A stretch of 39,848 nt of DNA, taken from Bacteroidales bacterium (GTDB lineage Bacteria > Bacteroidota > Bacteroidia > Bacteroidales > P3). Under the pieces are notes generated by a model. The model was not told where the DNA came from. It searched no databases and was given only the letters and a program-made list of their open reading frames with translations. Shown one piece after another: positions 19,371-29,300 of the stretch. The position numbers and the translations under genes are program-made. The DNA lies in contig JAKSMQ010000014.1 in the NCBI GenBank assembly GCA_024400565.1, forward strand, positions 1 through 39,848, in the 5' to 3' direction. Numbering within the stretch: the first letter of the stretch is position 1; each line of letters starts with the position of its first letter.

Positions 19371-21494
19371 TTAATAGGTAAAGGGTATTTCCTGAAGGTC
19401 CTTGTCGTCAGACGATGTTCCAACCATCAGCACAAATCTTGTGCCCGGTTTGGGCATCTCTAGCTGCTGGCTGTAGGAGTTAAAGTATCTTAGCATATCG
19501 GGTTCTATCTCTATGCTGAAATGGGTGTCGCCATACGATTTGATACGTTCAAAACCAACCAGACTCTTCTTGGGACCGTTGGGGTCGTCGAGATTCTTCA
19601 GATAGATCTGTACTACCACATTACCGATACCTTTCGAACGGGCCATACCATTGAGCGTGAGAGAGTGTCGGTCGAATTGGAGGTCGCTGATAATCTTGTC
19701 TTTGTATTCAAGACCGAAACCGAAGGGGAATAGAGGCTCTTCGGTCATATAACGGTAGGTGCGGCCTTTCATATTGTAGTCTGCGAAATCGGGCAGCTGC
19801 GAAGTACTCTTGTAGAAAGTAACAGGCAGACGGCCAAAAGAATGACTGCTCTTGGTAAGCGCGTTTGCAACAGCAGTTCCGATATCCTGGCCTCCATACC
19901 AGCCCACAACTATAGCATCCACATCGTCGATAACCTCATCGAGCGCTATGGCGCTTCCCGTGAAGAGTACCAGCACGATAGGCTTTCCGGTCTTTTTCTT
20001 GAGGTCCTTGATCATCTGAACCTGCACCTGGGGCAATTCTATCTGAGTGCGGTCGCCTTTGCTGAATCCGGGCAGATCAACCTGCAGCTCTTCGCCTTCC
20101 AGTTCGGGGGAGAGTCCGCCAACAAAGACGATGATGTCATTCTTCTTGATCTTTTTCCAATAGGAGGAGGGAGTCTGGTATTTCTTGTCAGCATGGTTGC
20201 ATCCGCGGTCGTAGTAAACGGTCTTGCCCATATTGCGGAAAGCCTTGACTACGGTCGTCACATAGCGGGGAGTACCGTTATAGTTGCCCAGGGCTACGAC
20301 CGAATCGTTGGCGTTGGGTCCTACTACGGCCACGTTATGCTGGGTGAATGGGAGCAGGTCGTTGTTCTTTAGCATAACCAGACTGGCCGATGCCGACTGC
20401 AGGGGCAGCCTCTTGTCTAGGGGCTCATATCCGGCAAAGGTCTGCACTCTGGGCTGGTCAATCCCTACGAGGAGACGGGTCTTAAGGATGCGGCGCACAT
20501 GCTGGTTGATGCGGTAGGCCGAGAAGTAGCCCGAGTCGAGAGCCTCACGCAGGGCTTGCTGACCGCTTCCGCATTCAAGGTCTATCTCGCTTCCGAAAGC
20601 GTCTGCGGCCGCATAGGCTGCCGAGGCGTGGGTGCGATGGCGGGGAATAACGGTATCCTGTTCCCAGCAGTCGTTCAGAGCCCAGCAGTCGGTAACCATC
20701 ATTCCGTTGTAATGCCATTGGTTACGCAATATGTCTACGAGCAACTCTCTGTTTGTACAGCAGGGAATGCCGTTCAGACGGTTGTATCCGCACATCACCT
20801 GCTGCACGTTGCTTCGTTTGATGATGTATTCAAAGGCAGGGAGATAGGTAGTCCACAGGTCGCGGGGAGTCACTCTTGAGTCAAACTCGTGGCGCAGCCC
20901 TTCGGGGCCGCTATGGACGGCCAGATGCTTGATACAGGCTGCGGTAAGCAGATGGTTTGTGTCGCGTCCCTGAAGTCCGAGCACGACAGCCAGTCCCATA
21001 CGGCCGGTCAGATAGGGGTCTTCGCCCCAGGTTTCCATGCCGCGTCCCCATCGTGGGTCACGGAATATGTTGATGTTGGGAGTGAAGAAGGTCAGACCGG
21101 TATTGTCGAGATAAGATTCGTTGCGTTGGGATTCGACAAACTTCATGTGGGCTTCGAGGCCAATGTTGTGGAACACCTGTTCTATCAGCTCAGGATCCCA
21201 TGTTGCGGCCAGTCCGATAGGCATCGGGTATACTTCGGCAAACCCGTTGCGGGCCACTCCGTGGAGGGCTTCGTTCCACCACGAATAGGGCTTCAGCCCC
21301 AGTCGGGGAATGCCGGGATTCTGGTGTGCCATAAGCGAGATCTTCTCGTCGAGGGTCAGGCGCAGAATGAGGTCGCTGACGCGGTCGTCGATGCTGATGG
21401 TAGTGTCTTGATAAGCGTAGCGTGGCTGGCTGATGCCTCGGGTGCCGAGGGCACAAAGAACGAACAGGCAGGCCAGAAGTAACGGATGCTTCAT
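19371..21494 (-). CDS. Glycoside hydrolase family 3 enzyme (beta-xylosidase/beta-glucosidase-like)
   Basis: A 707-residue exported hydrolase with a signal peptide (first ~22 residues). The GH3 N-terminal barrel includes FTPNINIFRDPRWGRGMETW (137-156), KHLAVHSGPE (189-198) and the nucleophile Asp269 in MMVTDCWALND. The C-terminal alpha/beta sandwich has VAVVGPNAND, followed by an FnIII-like tail ending near 707. The TDC context around the nucleophile and the RDPRWGRG motif are typical of the xylan beta-xylosidase branch, so removal of xylose from the ends of oligosaccharides in the periplasm is likely. It is slightly short for the family. No SusC/SusD genes are nearby, so it is not in a classic PUL here. 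Confidence 0.92.
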   Translation of the reverse strand: MKHPLLLACLFVLCALGTRGISQPRYAYQDTTISIDDRVSDLILRLTLDEKISLMAHQNPGIPRLGLKPYSWWNEALHGVARNGFAEVYPMPIGLAATWDPELIEQVFHNIGLEAHMKFVESQRNESYLDNTGLTFFTPNINIFRDPRWGRGMETWGEDPYLTGRMGLAVVLGLQGRDTNHLLTAACIKHLAVHSGPEGLRHEFDSRVTPRDLWTTYLPAFEYIIKRSNVQQVMCGYNRLNGIPCCTNRELLVDILRNQWHYNGMMVTDCWALNDCWEQDTVIPRHRTHASAAYAAADAFGSEIDLECGSGQQALREALDSGYFSAYRINQHVRRILKTRLLVGIDQPRVQTFAGYEPLDKRLPLQSASASLVMLKNNDLLPFTQHNVAVVGPNANDSVVALGNYNGTPRYVTTVVKAFRNMGKTVYYDRGCNHADKKYQTPSSYWKKIKKNDIIVFVGGLSPELEGEELQVDLPGFSKGDRTQIELPQVQVQMIKDLKKKTGKPIVLVLFTGSAIALDEVIDDVDAIVVGWYGGQDIGTAVANALTKSSHSFGRLPVTFYKSTSQLPDFADYNMKGRTYRYMTEEPLFPFGFGLEYKDKIISDLQFDRHSLTLNGMARSKGIGNVVVQIYLKNLDDPNGPKKSLVGFERIKSYGDTHFSIEIEPDMLRYFNSYSQQLEMPKPGTRFVLMVGTSSDDKDLQEIPFTY

Positions 21495-21598
21495 GTCTCT
21501 TTTTTGAGATGTCTAGGCTGCGTCACGCAGCGTATGGGTTATTATCTGAAGGTATCTTCTGAAAATTGATTTCCGATAAGCCTTCGAGGCTCAAAGTA

Positions 21599-21640
21599 AG
21601 TAGCAAGTGGCCAGTCCTTTCAGCTGATCCACTTGCTACT
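21599..21640. terminator. Hairpin downstream of the aldolase gene
   Basis: AGTAGCAAGTGG and CCACTTGCTACT form a perfect 12-bp stem with an 18-nt loop, 28 bp after the fba stop on the minus strand. No long T-run follows; TTACTTT is present. Confidence 0.65.
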
Positions 21641-21667
21641 GTTATTGTAGAAGGGGTTTTATGCCTT

Positions 21668-22672
21668 TTATTCGGCAAGCTTGTTGTCCGAACCGAGCAC
21701 ATTCACAATCTTGTGCATGTACATCTTCTTCATACTCTCACGTGCAGGCTTGAGATACTGACGGGGGTCGAAGTGAGAAGGATTCTCGGCCAGATGTTTG
21801 CGGATGGCAGCAGTCATAGCCAGACGGCTGTCGCTGTCGATGTTGATCTTGCACACAGCACTCTTGCTGGCTTTGCGCAGCTGCTCTTCGGGAATACCTA
21901 CAGCTGCCTTGAGGGTGCCGCCGTTGGCGTTGATGGTCTCAACCTCTTCCTGGGGAACAGAGCTCGAGCCGTGGAGCACGATGGGGAATCCGGGCAGCTT
22001 CTCCTCGATGGCGGCGAGTACGTCGAATGCGAGGGGAGGAGGAAGCAGACGTCCGGTCTTGGGGTCAACGGTACATTGTTCGGGGGTGAACTTGTATGCG
22101 CCATGACTTGTTCCGATGCTGATAGCCAGGCTGTCTACGCCGGTCTTGGTTACGAAATCGATTACCTCTTCGGGTTTGGTATAGTGGCTTTCGGCTGCGG
22201 AAACCTCGTCCTCAACGCCGGCCAGTACGCCGAGTTCGCCTTCAACGGTTACGTCAAACTGGTGAGCATATTCTACCACTTTCTTGGTCAGGGCAACATT
22301 CTCGTCGTAGGGGAGGTGGCTGCCGTCAATCATCACGCTCGAGAATCCCATATCGATGCAGCTCTTGCAGGTCTCAAAGCTGTCGCCATGATCGAGATGG
22401 AGAACGATCTCGGGATGAGCGCAACCAAGCTCTTTGGCATACTCTACTGCACCTTCAGCCATATAGCGGAGGAGGGTCTGGTTGGCATAGTCGCGGGCGC
22501 CACGGCTCACCTGCATGATAACGGGTGACTTGGTCTCTACCGATGCCATGATGATAGCCTGCATCTGCTCCATGTTGTTGAAGTTGAAAGCGGGTATTGC
22601 ATATCCGCCGTTGACTGCGCGGGCGAACATTTCGCGGGTGTTCACTAGCCCTATCTTTTTGTAATCTACCAT
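21668..22672 (-). CDS. fba: Class II fructose-bisphosphate aldolase
   Basis: A 334-residue zinc-dependent aldolase that splits fructose-1,6-bisphosphate into DHAP and glyceraldehyde-3-phosphate in glycolysis. It has the metal/catalytic motif LHLDHGDS (91-98; Asp94 catalytic, His95 metal ligand), the VTVEGELGVLAGVEDE segment and the IGTSHGAYKF phosphate/metal-binding segment. Length and order are normal. Its own promoter (TATCTTTGC on the minus strand) lies ~45 bp upstream. The symbol could equally be fbaA. Confidence 0.95.
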   Translation of the reverse strand: MVDYKKIGLVNTREMFARAVNGGYAIPAFNFNNMEQMQAIIMASVETKSPVIMQVSRGARDYANQTLLRYMAEGAVEYAKELGCAHPEIVLHLDHGDSFETCKSCIDMGFSSVMIDGSHLPYDENVALTKKVVEYAHQFDVTVEGELGVLAGVEDEVSAAESHYTKPEEVIDFVTKTGVDSLAISIGTSHGAYKFTPEQCTVDPKTGRLLPPPLAFDVLAAIEEKLPGFPIVLHGSSSVPQEEVETINANGGTLKAAVGIPEEQLRKASKSAVCKINIDSDSRLAMTAAIRKHLAENPSHFDPRQYLKPARESMKKMYMHKIVNVLGSDNKLAE

Positions 22673-22717
22673 GATATACGTGTTGTTATATATGTTTGTC
22701 TATTGGGTTTTCGATTT

Positions 22718-22726
22718 GCAAAGATA
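22718..22726 (-). promoter_or_regulatory. Promoter -7 element for the aldolase gene
   Basis: GCAAAGATA on the plus strand is TATCTTTGC on the minus strand, 46 bp upstream of the fba start. Confidence 0.75.
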
Positions 22727-22759
22727 CGAACTTTTTTTTAATTGTCTTATAATTATAAT

Positions 22760-22798
22760 AAAAAAAAAGCTCCCGTGGCGTTCCCGCCCTCTTCCTGG
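22760..22798 (-). terminator. Possible terminator after the tandem lipoproteins
   Basis: On the minus strand, GGCG-GGAA-CGCC followed by ACGGGAGC and a run of nine T, about 15-40 bp after the stop of the downstream lipoprotein. Short stem but a strong T-run. Confidence 0.55.
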
Positions 22799-22812
22799 TC
22801 CTGGTCTCCGGG

Positions 22813-23589
22813 CTAGTATTCCTTTGCCGAGATGCTGATGTCGACAGGTTTGGCCGACCGGTTCCCTATGTAGCGGAACAGAATCGTTATCCGTGCCTCC
22901 TTGTACAGACCCAGGGTCTCTTTGTCAATCACCTTTCCGATGTTCTCCAGGTGGTCCTTCTTCAGGTTGGCCTGCTCCTGCAGAATAGCCTGATACGAGA
23001 TGATGTTCTCGTCGTAGGTATACTCCATGATGTAGGTGTTCGAGCTTCGGTAGCAGTTGGTCATCCTGATGCCCTCGTCCACCTCTATCGGCAGCTGTCC
23101 CTCCAGGTTCTTTATCTCGTTGTCGATGGCCAGATAGGCACGCGTTCTCCCCGAGCTGTTCTTGTAGTTGTCGAGATATTTGCGCATCGATTCCGTGCCG
23201 ATTACCATGTCTTTGGTCTTCTTGTACGAGGGGAATGTGTATACGAATCTGATGTTGACCTGCTGCCTTACATATTGGCGTATCTGCTCTTCGTCCTTGC
23301 CCATATAGGTGGCTATGAAAGCCTCGGCGTTACTCTCGGTATAGGGCTTGCATACAGCCTCGTACAGGTCCTTCTCGTAGTCCTTGCCCACGGTATAGTG
23401 GTAGATGATGGTAAACTCGTCGCTCGTAACGGAGTCGAGCGTGCCCGCTTCCGTCTCGGCGGGGAGACCTATGTTCAGCTGGTCCACGTTTATGTTCCGC
23501 TTCTTCTCCTTGCCCGTTCCGCAGCTGCAGATCATCGTTGCCATTACCAGGGCCCAGACTATGGTCGTTTTCATTCTCATTACAGACAT
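22813..23589 (-). CDS. Hypothetical lipoprotein, paralogue of its upstream neighbour
   Basis: A 258-residue protein with signal MSVMRMKTTIVWALVMATMI and a Cys-rich cleavage site (CSC); translation may begin at either internal Met. A mixed alpha/beta domain without further membrane segments. It is clearly related to the neighbouring gene at 23687-24481: both share a Tyr/Phe-rich YxFPxxK strand, LPxxVDE, an [IV]xEYxY strand and a C-terminal strand that ends [SP]xEY. No family is recognised. Likely co-transcribed with the paralogue (97-bp gap). The pair may be envelope proteins that dimerise, but this is a guess. Confidence 0.85.
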   Translation of the reverse strand: MSVMRMKTTIVWALVMATMICSCGTGKEKKRNINVDQLNIGLPAETEAGTLDSVTSDEFTIIYHYTVGKDYEKDLYEAVCKPYTESNAEAFIATYMGKDEEQIRQYVRQQVNIRFVYTFPSYKKTKDMVIGTESMRKYLDNYKNSSGRTRAYLAIDNEIKNLEGQLPIEVDEGIRMTNCYRSSNTYIMEYTYDENIISYQAILQEQANLKKDHLENIGKVIDKETLGLYKEARITILFRYIGNRSAKPVDISISAKEY

Positions 23590-23686
23590 TTTTTTTTCTT
23601 GGTGATATGGTTTTTTTCTAGGTTCGGCCTCAATCCGTCATGATGTGCCCGATTGACAGCCTATGCCTTCTGTCCTATGCTGATTG

Positions 23687-24481
23687 TCAATATTCCGAAG
23701 GTTCTATGGTCAGCGTCAGGGTCTCTCCCGATTTGTCTCCCGTGTAGCTGTACACCACCACTATGCCCGCCTTCTTGTATTGCGCCTTCACGATGGGAGG
23801 CACGTTGGCGACAAACTGTTCCAGAAGCACGGCTCTCTGGGCCTTGAGGTTCTTCTTCAGCTCGCCTATGGAGACTTCCTCTTCAACGATTTCATATTCG
23901 TATACGATAGTCTTGTCCTTGCGCGACATGCTCTTCAGGATAGTCGCTTCGTCAACCTGGAGTGGGAGAGAGGCCTTGAACGATTCAGCCTGCTGGTCTA
24001 TGTAATCAAACACGCGTCCGTCGTCGTCCAGCTGCATGGTGGAGTTTATGTAATCCTCCAGTTCCTTGCTGTTTATGATGATGCGCTTGGGCTCCTTGTG
24101 GCCGGGAAAATGATATTCGTATGCCACCACTATCTTCTGTTTGATAAACAGGTCTATGCCGTCCTGAGCCTGGTTGACAAGCATATCCATCAGCGATGCC
24201 TTTATCTCCTGGTCTCTGCCCGAGCTGAGCGTCTCCCACAGCATGTCGGCCACCTCTTCGCCCAATGTCGACTGGTAGAAGATCGTGTCTCCGTGGGCCC
24301 ACACCTTTTCCAGGTTGAGGAGCTCTCCCATCTTCATGGGCAGCATCTTACTCTCTTCTTCGACAATATGTTGCAGCAGAGTGTTCTCTTTCACTTTGTC
24401 TTTGTGGCTGCACGACGAGGCCATCGACGCCGAGAGGGCGAGGCCCAGGGCTATGGCAGCAAGATGTATCGGATGTTTCAT
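23687..24481 (-). CDS. Hypothetical lipoprotein, first of a tandem paralogous pair
   Basis: 264 residues from the chosen start MKHPIHLAAIALGLALSASM with lipobox ASSC. A longer frame adds seven residues, but the shorter start gives a clean signal peptide. The mature domain repeats the features of the downstream gene: YEYHFPGHKEPKRIIINSKE, LPLQVDE, IVYEYEI and the C-terminal VVVYSYTGDKSGETLTLTIE. A gene duplication is evident at the protein level but old, since DNA identity is low. No known family or catalytic motif was seen. Confidence 0.85.
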   Translation of the reverse strand: MKHPIHLAAIALGLALSASMASSCSHKDKVKENTLLQHIVEEESKMLPMKMGELLNLEKVWAHGDTIFYQSTLGEEVADMLWETLSSGRDQEIKASLMDMLVNQAQDGIDLFIKQKIVVAYEYHFPGHKEPKRIIINSKELEDYINSTMQLDDDGRVFDYIDQQAESFKASLPLQVDEATILKSMSRKDKTIVYEYEIVEEEVSIGELKKNLKAQRAVLLEQFVANVPPIVKAQYKKAGIVVVYSYTGDKSGETLTLTIEPSEY

Positions 24482-24914
24482 AATCGGGAGTTCAATTTCC
24501 ATAATAACGCATCCCCTCCGTTTTTATTGTGCTTCCCCCCCCCTCATAAGTCCGCTTCGCAGAAGTCCCGTTCCCTCCAATAGCGTTCCGCGAGCAAAAA
24601 CAACCAGGCGGACACCCTCTGCCGAGGATGCCCGCCTTTTTCGGAGGTCCCTTTCCCTTTTTTGAGGAGGACTATCTGTAGGTGTAGCTACGTTTGATGG
24701 TTCTTTTCTTTCAGCCATATCCTGTTGCAGGCAGGATAGCACAAAGTGCCATATTTCTCCATTCCCCACTTGGTCCCTCTCCCCGGGTATCGTCCTCCAT
24801 CAGGTCGCTGATTCCCAATCCATACACAAGCATATCCCGTCAACAGACAGGATATGGCGGAACACCCTTCTTCAAAAATAGCGAATTTTCTTTCTCCCAT
24901 TCAAGAAATAATTG
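24482..24914. other. Intergenic region with hairpins, no supported gene
   Basis: Contains a GC-rich hairpin at 24607-24641 (GGCGG...CCGCC then TTTTT), plus two related palindromes, CATATCC...GGATA (~24716-24739) and CATATCC...GGATATG (~24832-24856), which share the sequence CATATCCYGT. Minus-strand frames here are short and cross the hairpins. It may hold the leader of the minus-strand lipoproteins; no clear -7 element was found for them. Confidence 0.5.
24607..24641 (+). terminator. GC-rich hairpin with T-run
   Basis: GGCGG pairs with CCGCC across a ~20-nt loop that itself contains further complementarity (CA/TG), followed by TTTTT. It could end plus-strand readthrough or act as an attenuator; no plus-strand gene precedes it within 5 kb. 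Confidence 0.45.
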
Positions 24915-24923
24915 TAACTTTGC
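24915..24923 (+). promoter_or_regulatory. Promoter -7 element for the DUF1848-helicase operon
   Basis: TAACTTTGC fits TAnnTTTG, giving a 5' leader of about 300 nt before the DUF1848 start. It is the only clear promoter ahead of the three-gene run. The leader holds a 31-codon ORF (25130-25225). Confidence 0.6.
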
Positions 24924-25129
24924 AAGTTGAAAAATATTATTTTACAATAAGGAATTTCAATATAATATACTGAATTACAACACAAAATCCAGCAAGGTAT
25001 ACACCTGTCATCGAAGAGACATAAACACAAAAAGGTAAATTAATCCTCCAGGAGAATAAGGCAAACGGCAAAGACGTTTAGTGAGTCACGATTTGATAGT
25101 AACATCTCTATAGCATCGAGAACGGATTG

Positions 25130-25225
25130 ATGGGAAAGCATAGTGGAGAACTTGATGCAATGGATTTACCATTCAACTGGCGATACATTCCGGTTGATTA
25201 TCCGCAACCAGAGGTTTACATGTAA
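25130..25225 (+). CDS. Possible 31-residue leader ORF or gene remnant
   Basis: A short ORF starting MGKHSGELDAMDLPFNWRY and ending in VYM, 10 bp before the DUF1848 start. Its Pro/Trp/Tyr-rich composition looks like a real protein fragment rather than random AT-rich sequence. It may be an upstream leader peptide or the relic of a displaced gene. No family was recognised. Confidence 0.3.
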   Translation: MGKHSGELDAMDLPFNWRYIPVDYPQPEVYM

Positions 25226-25235
25226 AAAAAGAATT

Positions 25236-26306
25236 ATGGCAAATCAGAAACCAAAACCTACGATAGTACTCGAAGATGGAACACTGGCACAATGCCAGGA
25301 GCCTATAGTTGTGTCCGCAAGCAGAAGCACAGATATACCGGCATTCTATTGCGACTGGTTTTTCCATCGCTTAAAAGTTGGTTATTCAGCATGGACAAAC
25401 CCATTCAATGGGGTAAAAATGTACGTAAGCTATTCCAAAACACGTTTTATTGTATTCTGGTCAAAGAATCCACGTCCACTACTCAATCATATCGATGAGT
25501 TAAAAGAGCAAAGTATTGGTTGTTACATACAATACTCTCTCAATGATTACGAAGAGGAAAAACTTGAACGTGGTGTCCCCCCTCTTGCTGAAAGAATAGA
25601 CACATTTAAAAGACTCGTTGATGCACTTGGCTTTGGTAGCGTAATTTGGCGTTTTGATCCACTTATGCTTACCGATGATATTGACATTGACAAGTTGCTA
25701 AAGAAAATAGAAAACATAGGCGATCAACTGAAAGGTTATACAGAGAAACTGGTATTCAGTTTTGCAGACATAGCTTTGTATCGTAAGGTTAAGTCTAATC
25801 TTGAGGCAAATGGAGTATCCTATCATGAATGGACAGAGGAACAAATGACAGACTTTGCCAGCAGATTGGTAGAATTAAACAAACGTAAAGGTTGGAATTA
25901 TAAGTTGGCAACATGTGGTGAGAAGGGACGTTACCCTGGTGTTGAACCTAACCATTGTGTTGATGATGAACTTATAATACGCAGAGGTTATCATGATAAG
26001 GAACTTATGGCTTTCCTTAAGGCTAATATCAAGCCAATGCCAGAGCAAGACCTTTTTGGAGAATTAGAACCACTTCCCGAAGACGCAATAATTCTTGGTA
26101 ATGGTCAATATGCTACAAGAGGTGACAATCGAGATAAAGGTCAGCGAGAGTTCTGTGGATGTATGAAGAGTAAGGATATTGGCCAATACAACACTTGCAT
26201 CCACATGTGTGAATATTGCTATGCCAATACAAGCAAGCAATCTGCTGCTATGAACTACAAATGTCACAAGGAAAATCCTTGGGCAGAAACAATAACAGGA
26301 AAATAG
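25236..26306 (+). CDS. DUF1848 family protein with C-terminal radical-SAM-like Cys cluster
   Basis: 356 residues from MANQKPKPTIVLED; an upstream in-frame Met would add 31 residues of poor quality. The core has VVSASRSTDIPAFYCDWFFH, FIVFWSKNPRPLL, IGCYIQYSLNDYE and VIWRFDPLMLTDD, as in DUF1848. The C-terminus holds Cys307 and Cys309 (CGC) and a CX3CX2C motif (Cys321, 325, 328), resembling the [4Fe-4S] site that radical SAM enzymes carry at the N-terminus. The family has no assigned activity known to me. It opens an operon with a methyltransferase-helicase-PIN fusion, 8 bp downstream. An SAM- or Fe-S-dependent chemistry on nucleic acids is inference. Confidence 0.88.
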   Translation: MANQKPKPTIVLEDGTLAQCQEPIVVSASRSTDIPAFYCDWFFHRLKVGYSAWTNPFNGVKMYVSYSKTRFIVFWSKNPRPLLNHIDELKEQSIGCYIQYSLNDYEEEKLERGVPPLAERIDTFKRLVDALGFGSVIWRFDPLMLTDDIDIDKLLKKIENIGDQLKGYTEKLVFSFADIALYRKVKSNLEANGVSYHEWTEEQMTDFASRLVELNKRKGWNYKLATCGEKGRYPGVEPNHCVDDELIIRRGYHDKELMAFLKANIKPMPEQDLFGELEPLPEDAIILGNGQYATRGDNRDKGQREFCGCMKSKDIGQYNTCIHMCEYCYANTSKQSAAMNYKCHKENPWAETITGK

Positions 26307-26314
26307 CTATTAAT

Positions 26315-29300
26315 ATGACATACGAAGAATTATTATCCCAGACTTCGAACATTTCGTTTGAAACAATAATGAAGTTGTCGACCCAAACAATACCAGATGC
26401 AAAAAAATATGCACCTTGGTTAGGGCTTTCTCATGGAGTGAAAATCCTCGAAAATACAGATGAACTCGCGCAATACATCTGTGCTTATGGAACTATGCAC
26501 AAAGAGAAAATAGATTTGGCATTGGATTCAATTGAGGATACATCGATCTTCTTTACAAACGAGCTGACTATAGTGGATTGGGGATGTGGTCAAGCATTAG
26601 CGACTGTTTGCTTTTTGGATTATCTTCGAAAACTTGGAAAGATTCCAACAATTAACAAAATCGTATTGATTGAGCCTTCATCCGTGGCTTTAGGAAGAGC
26701 TTCGCTTCATATTGAGAAGTATGTTTCATCTGATAAAATATTTACCATAAACAAATATATCAATGATGTATTGCAAGATGAAATATCACAAAATAAAGGT
26801 ATAGTATTACATTTCTTCTCTAATATATTAGACGTTCCATCGGTAGATATATGTCACGTACATAAAATAATATCTCAAGGGGTGACCACTAATCAAATAT
26901 TCTTTTGTGTTGGACCTCAAAATATTGGGGCATCTCGAATTGCGGCTTTTGGTGAGTTATTTAGCATTACATCTAACGATTTGATAGAGGAACATACTGG
27001 CAAATTATCTACACGTGGTACTGTCAATATGCTTGTTTTCCGTAAAGAAGGATTCAACACTGATGTTGTCAAAGTTGGATACAATCATTATCGTCAAATA
27101 CAAGATGAGAATAGCATCTTATTGAAGAGGATAATAGATAATATTAAACCTGCACAAACCCTGCAAGAGAGAGTTTTACAGTTCTATAAGGCTGTAATCG
27201 AATTAGAACGTAAGAAATCCTCGAAAATAGAAGATAGTTATATAGCTCCTTTACATTTAGAAGATAATGAAGGAAAATCAGTTATCAATGTTGACATTCA
27301 AGATAATCCTGATTTTGAAGTAGAGTTCAAGAATAACTTTGACCCCAAAATTACGAAATGGCCAAGAAATCTAAATATTGGATTAGGCATAATAATTGAC
27401 GATAGGGTTTATCGTCTGTTGCAATATGTATATCCGCATGAGGATTTGGAAAAAATCGATATAACTTCCCAGTATGTACAAGTGGAATTATCTTCGTTTA
27501 CATTGAATCCAAATGTTGCAGATGAATTAGACATAAGCTCTGATGTGATTTCTATAATAGAAGACACCATCAAGGAAAATAGTATTTCTCTCGAAAAGAT
27601 TGAGAATGTGCTACAGGAAGCAATTGCTAATAATTTAAGCATTGACAGAAATGTGATGCTGGCATTGTCTAATGAGGAAATAGCACTTGCTCAAACGAAT
27701 GCAGAACTAAAAGCTATGTCTGCTAAAGATGTAGGCGTTTTGCTTTCTTCGTTCTTGATTGGTGATATAGAGGATAATAGTATTGCCAATATAGAATCAG
27801 ATACACTATTGCAAGTTGAGAAAATTGACGAGAGTCAACGTAAGGCTATTGCGACAGCTCTTAATAGCAAGGTTTCTGTTATTACTGGACCTCCTGGCAC
27901 AGGTAAAACTCAGATGATACTCAACCTTATTGTAAATGCATTGGTAATGGGAAAAAGCGTTCTTGTGGCTAGCAAGAACAATAAAGCTGTAGATAATATT
28001 AAAGAACGTTACGATACTGTAGATTCAAACGGATATTTATTGCGATTTGGATCTCGCGAGACTGTTGCAAACACTCTAGTGCCATATTTGGAAAGCTTAA
28101 CAACAAGGATTCCACACATTAACTACGACAAGGATTCATTTACGATTTTAAAAGATCATTACAATCAACTGATAAAGAAAGTAACTGATGGACACAAATT
28201 ACTAAAACGACACAATCAGTTAAGTTCTGAGATTTGTGACAATGAAGCCGCATTAACATTGCTTATTGCGGAACTTAATCTTGCAGTAGAGGAGTTTGAA
28301 TCGGAGAAGAGTTGTTTAAACAACGAATATACAGATTATGACTTGGAGATAGATAATAAAAGGCAAATAGAAACTGCTGTTGTTACCTTTAAAAAACATA
28401 TTTCCTACATAGGGTCGAAGAATTCATATCTGTCAAAATTATTCTTCAAATTGTTCCGAATGGGCTCATTTAAGAGTGTTGTAATGAACGATCTCTTAAA
28501 TTTGCCTATTAGCGTAGGTCGTGTTATTGAAAACAAAACTGGGATACGTAGTGTTTCGGACATAACAAATATGGTTGACTTATTGTCACTTTGCAATACT
28601 ACCAATTTTGTACTTGGCAGAATATTAGACTATTGGGGAAATGTATCAAGATTAGAGAAGAAATATAATACACTTATCGCAGATCTAAAGCGTAAGATAG
28701 AAAAATCAAAGCAATTATTAAGTCAGCAAAAATCAGAATTCTCAGAAATTGAAGTAATATATGACCAAATATGCGATTCTGTAAAGAATGCAAAGGATGA
28801 GATAACCGAGATAGGTAAGAATTTGTTAGATTTGGTTGTACAGGGTTATCTTGTTTCTGAAGGATCTACATCTGCCATTTCAAGATATAAGTCATATTTA
28901 CCAGACAACATTCCATGGAGATGGGAGGATTTATCTGAATATGAAAACAATGCGAATGATTTTTTGAAATACTTTAGATTGAATGCAGTTACAAGCCTTT
29001 CTGTAAAGAAGTCATATCCTTTAATGAAGGAACTATTTGATATTGTCATTATTGATGAGGCGTCACAATGTGATATTGCTTCAGCATTGCCTCTATTGTT
29101 CCGTGCCAAACAATTGGTCGTTATAGGGGATCCTATGCAGCTAAAACATATTAGTAGTATCAATTCAAATGAAGAGATGTCTATCAAAGAAGTATTGTCC
29201 ATCGCAGAAAATCCATTAGTTCAATATGCAAATAAATCACTTTGGGATTATTGTAATGAGTTAATTACAACTTCAAATCGAAATAATCATTCTGTTGTAT

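Noticed and set aside
24524-24900. Minus-strand ORFs of 70-81 residues
   Set aside because: They overlap one another in different frames and cross strong hairpins; no promoter or family.
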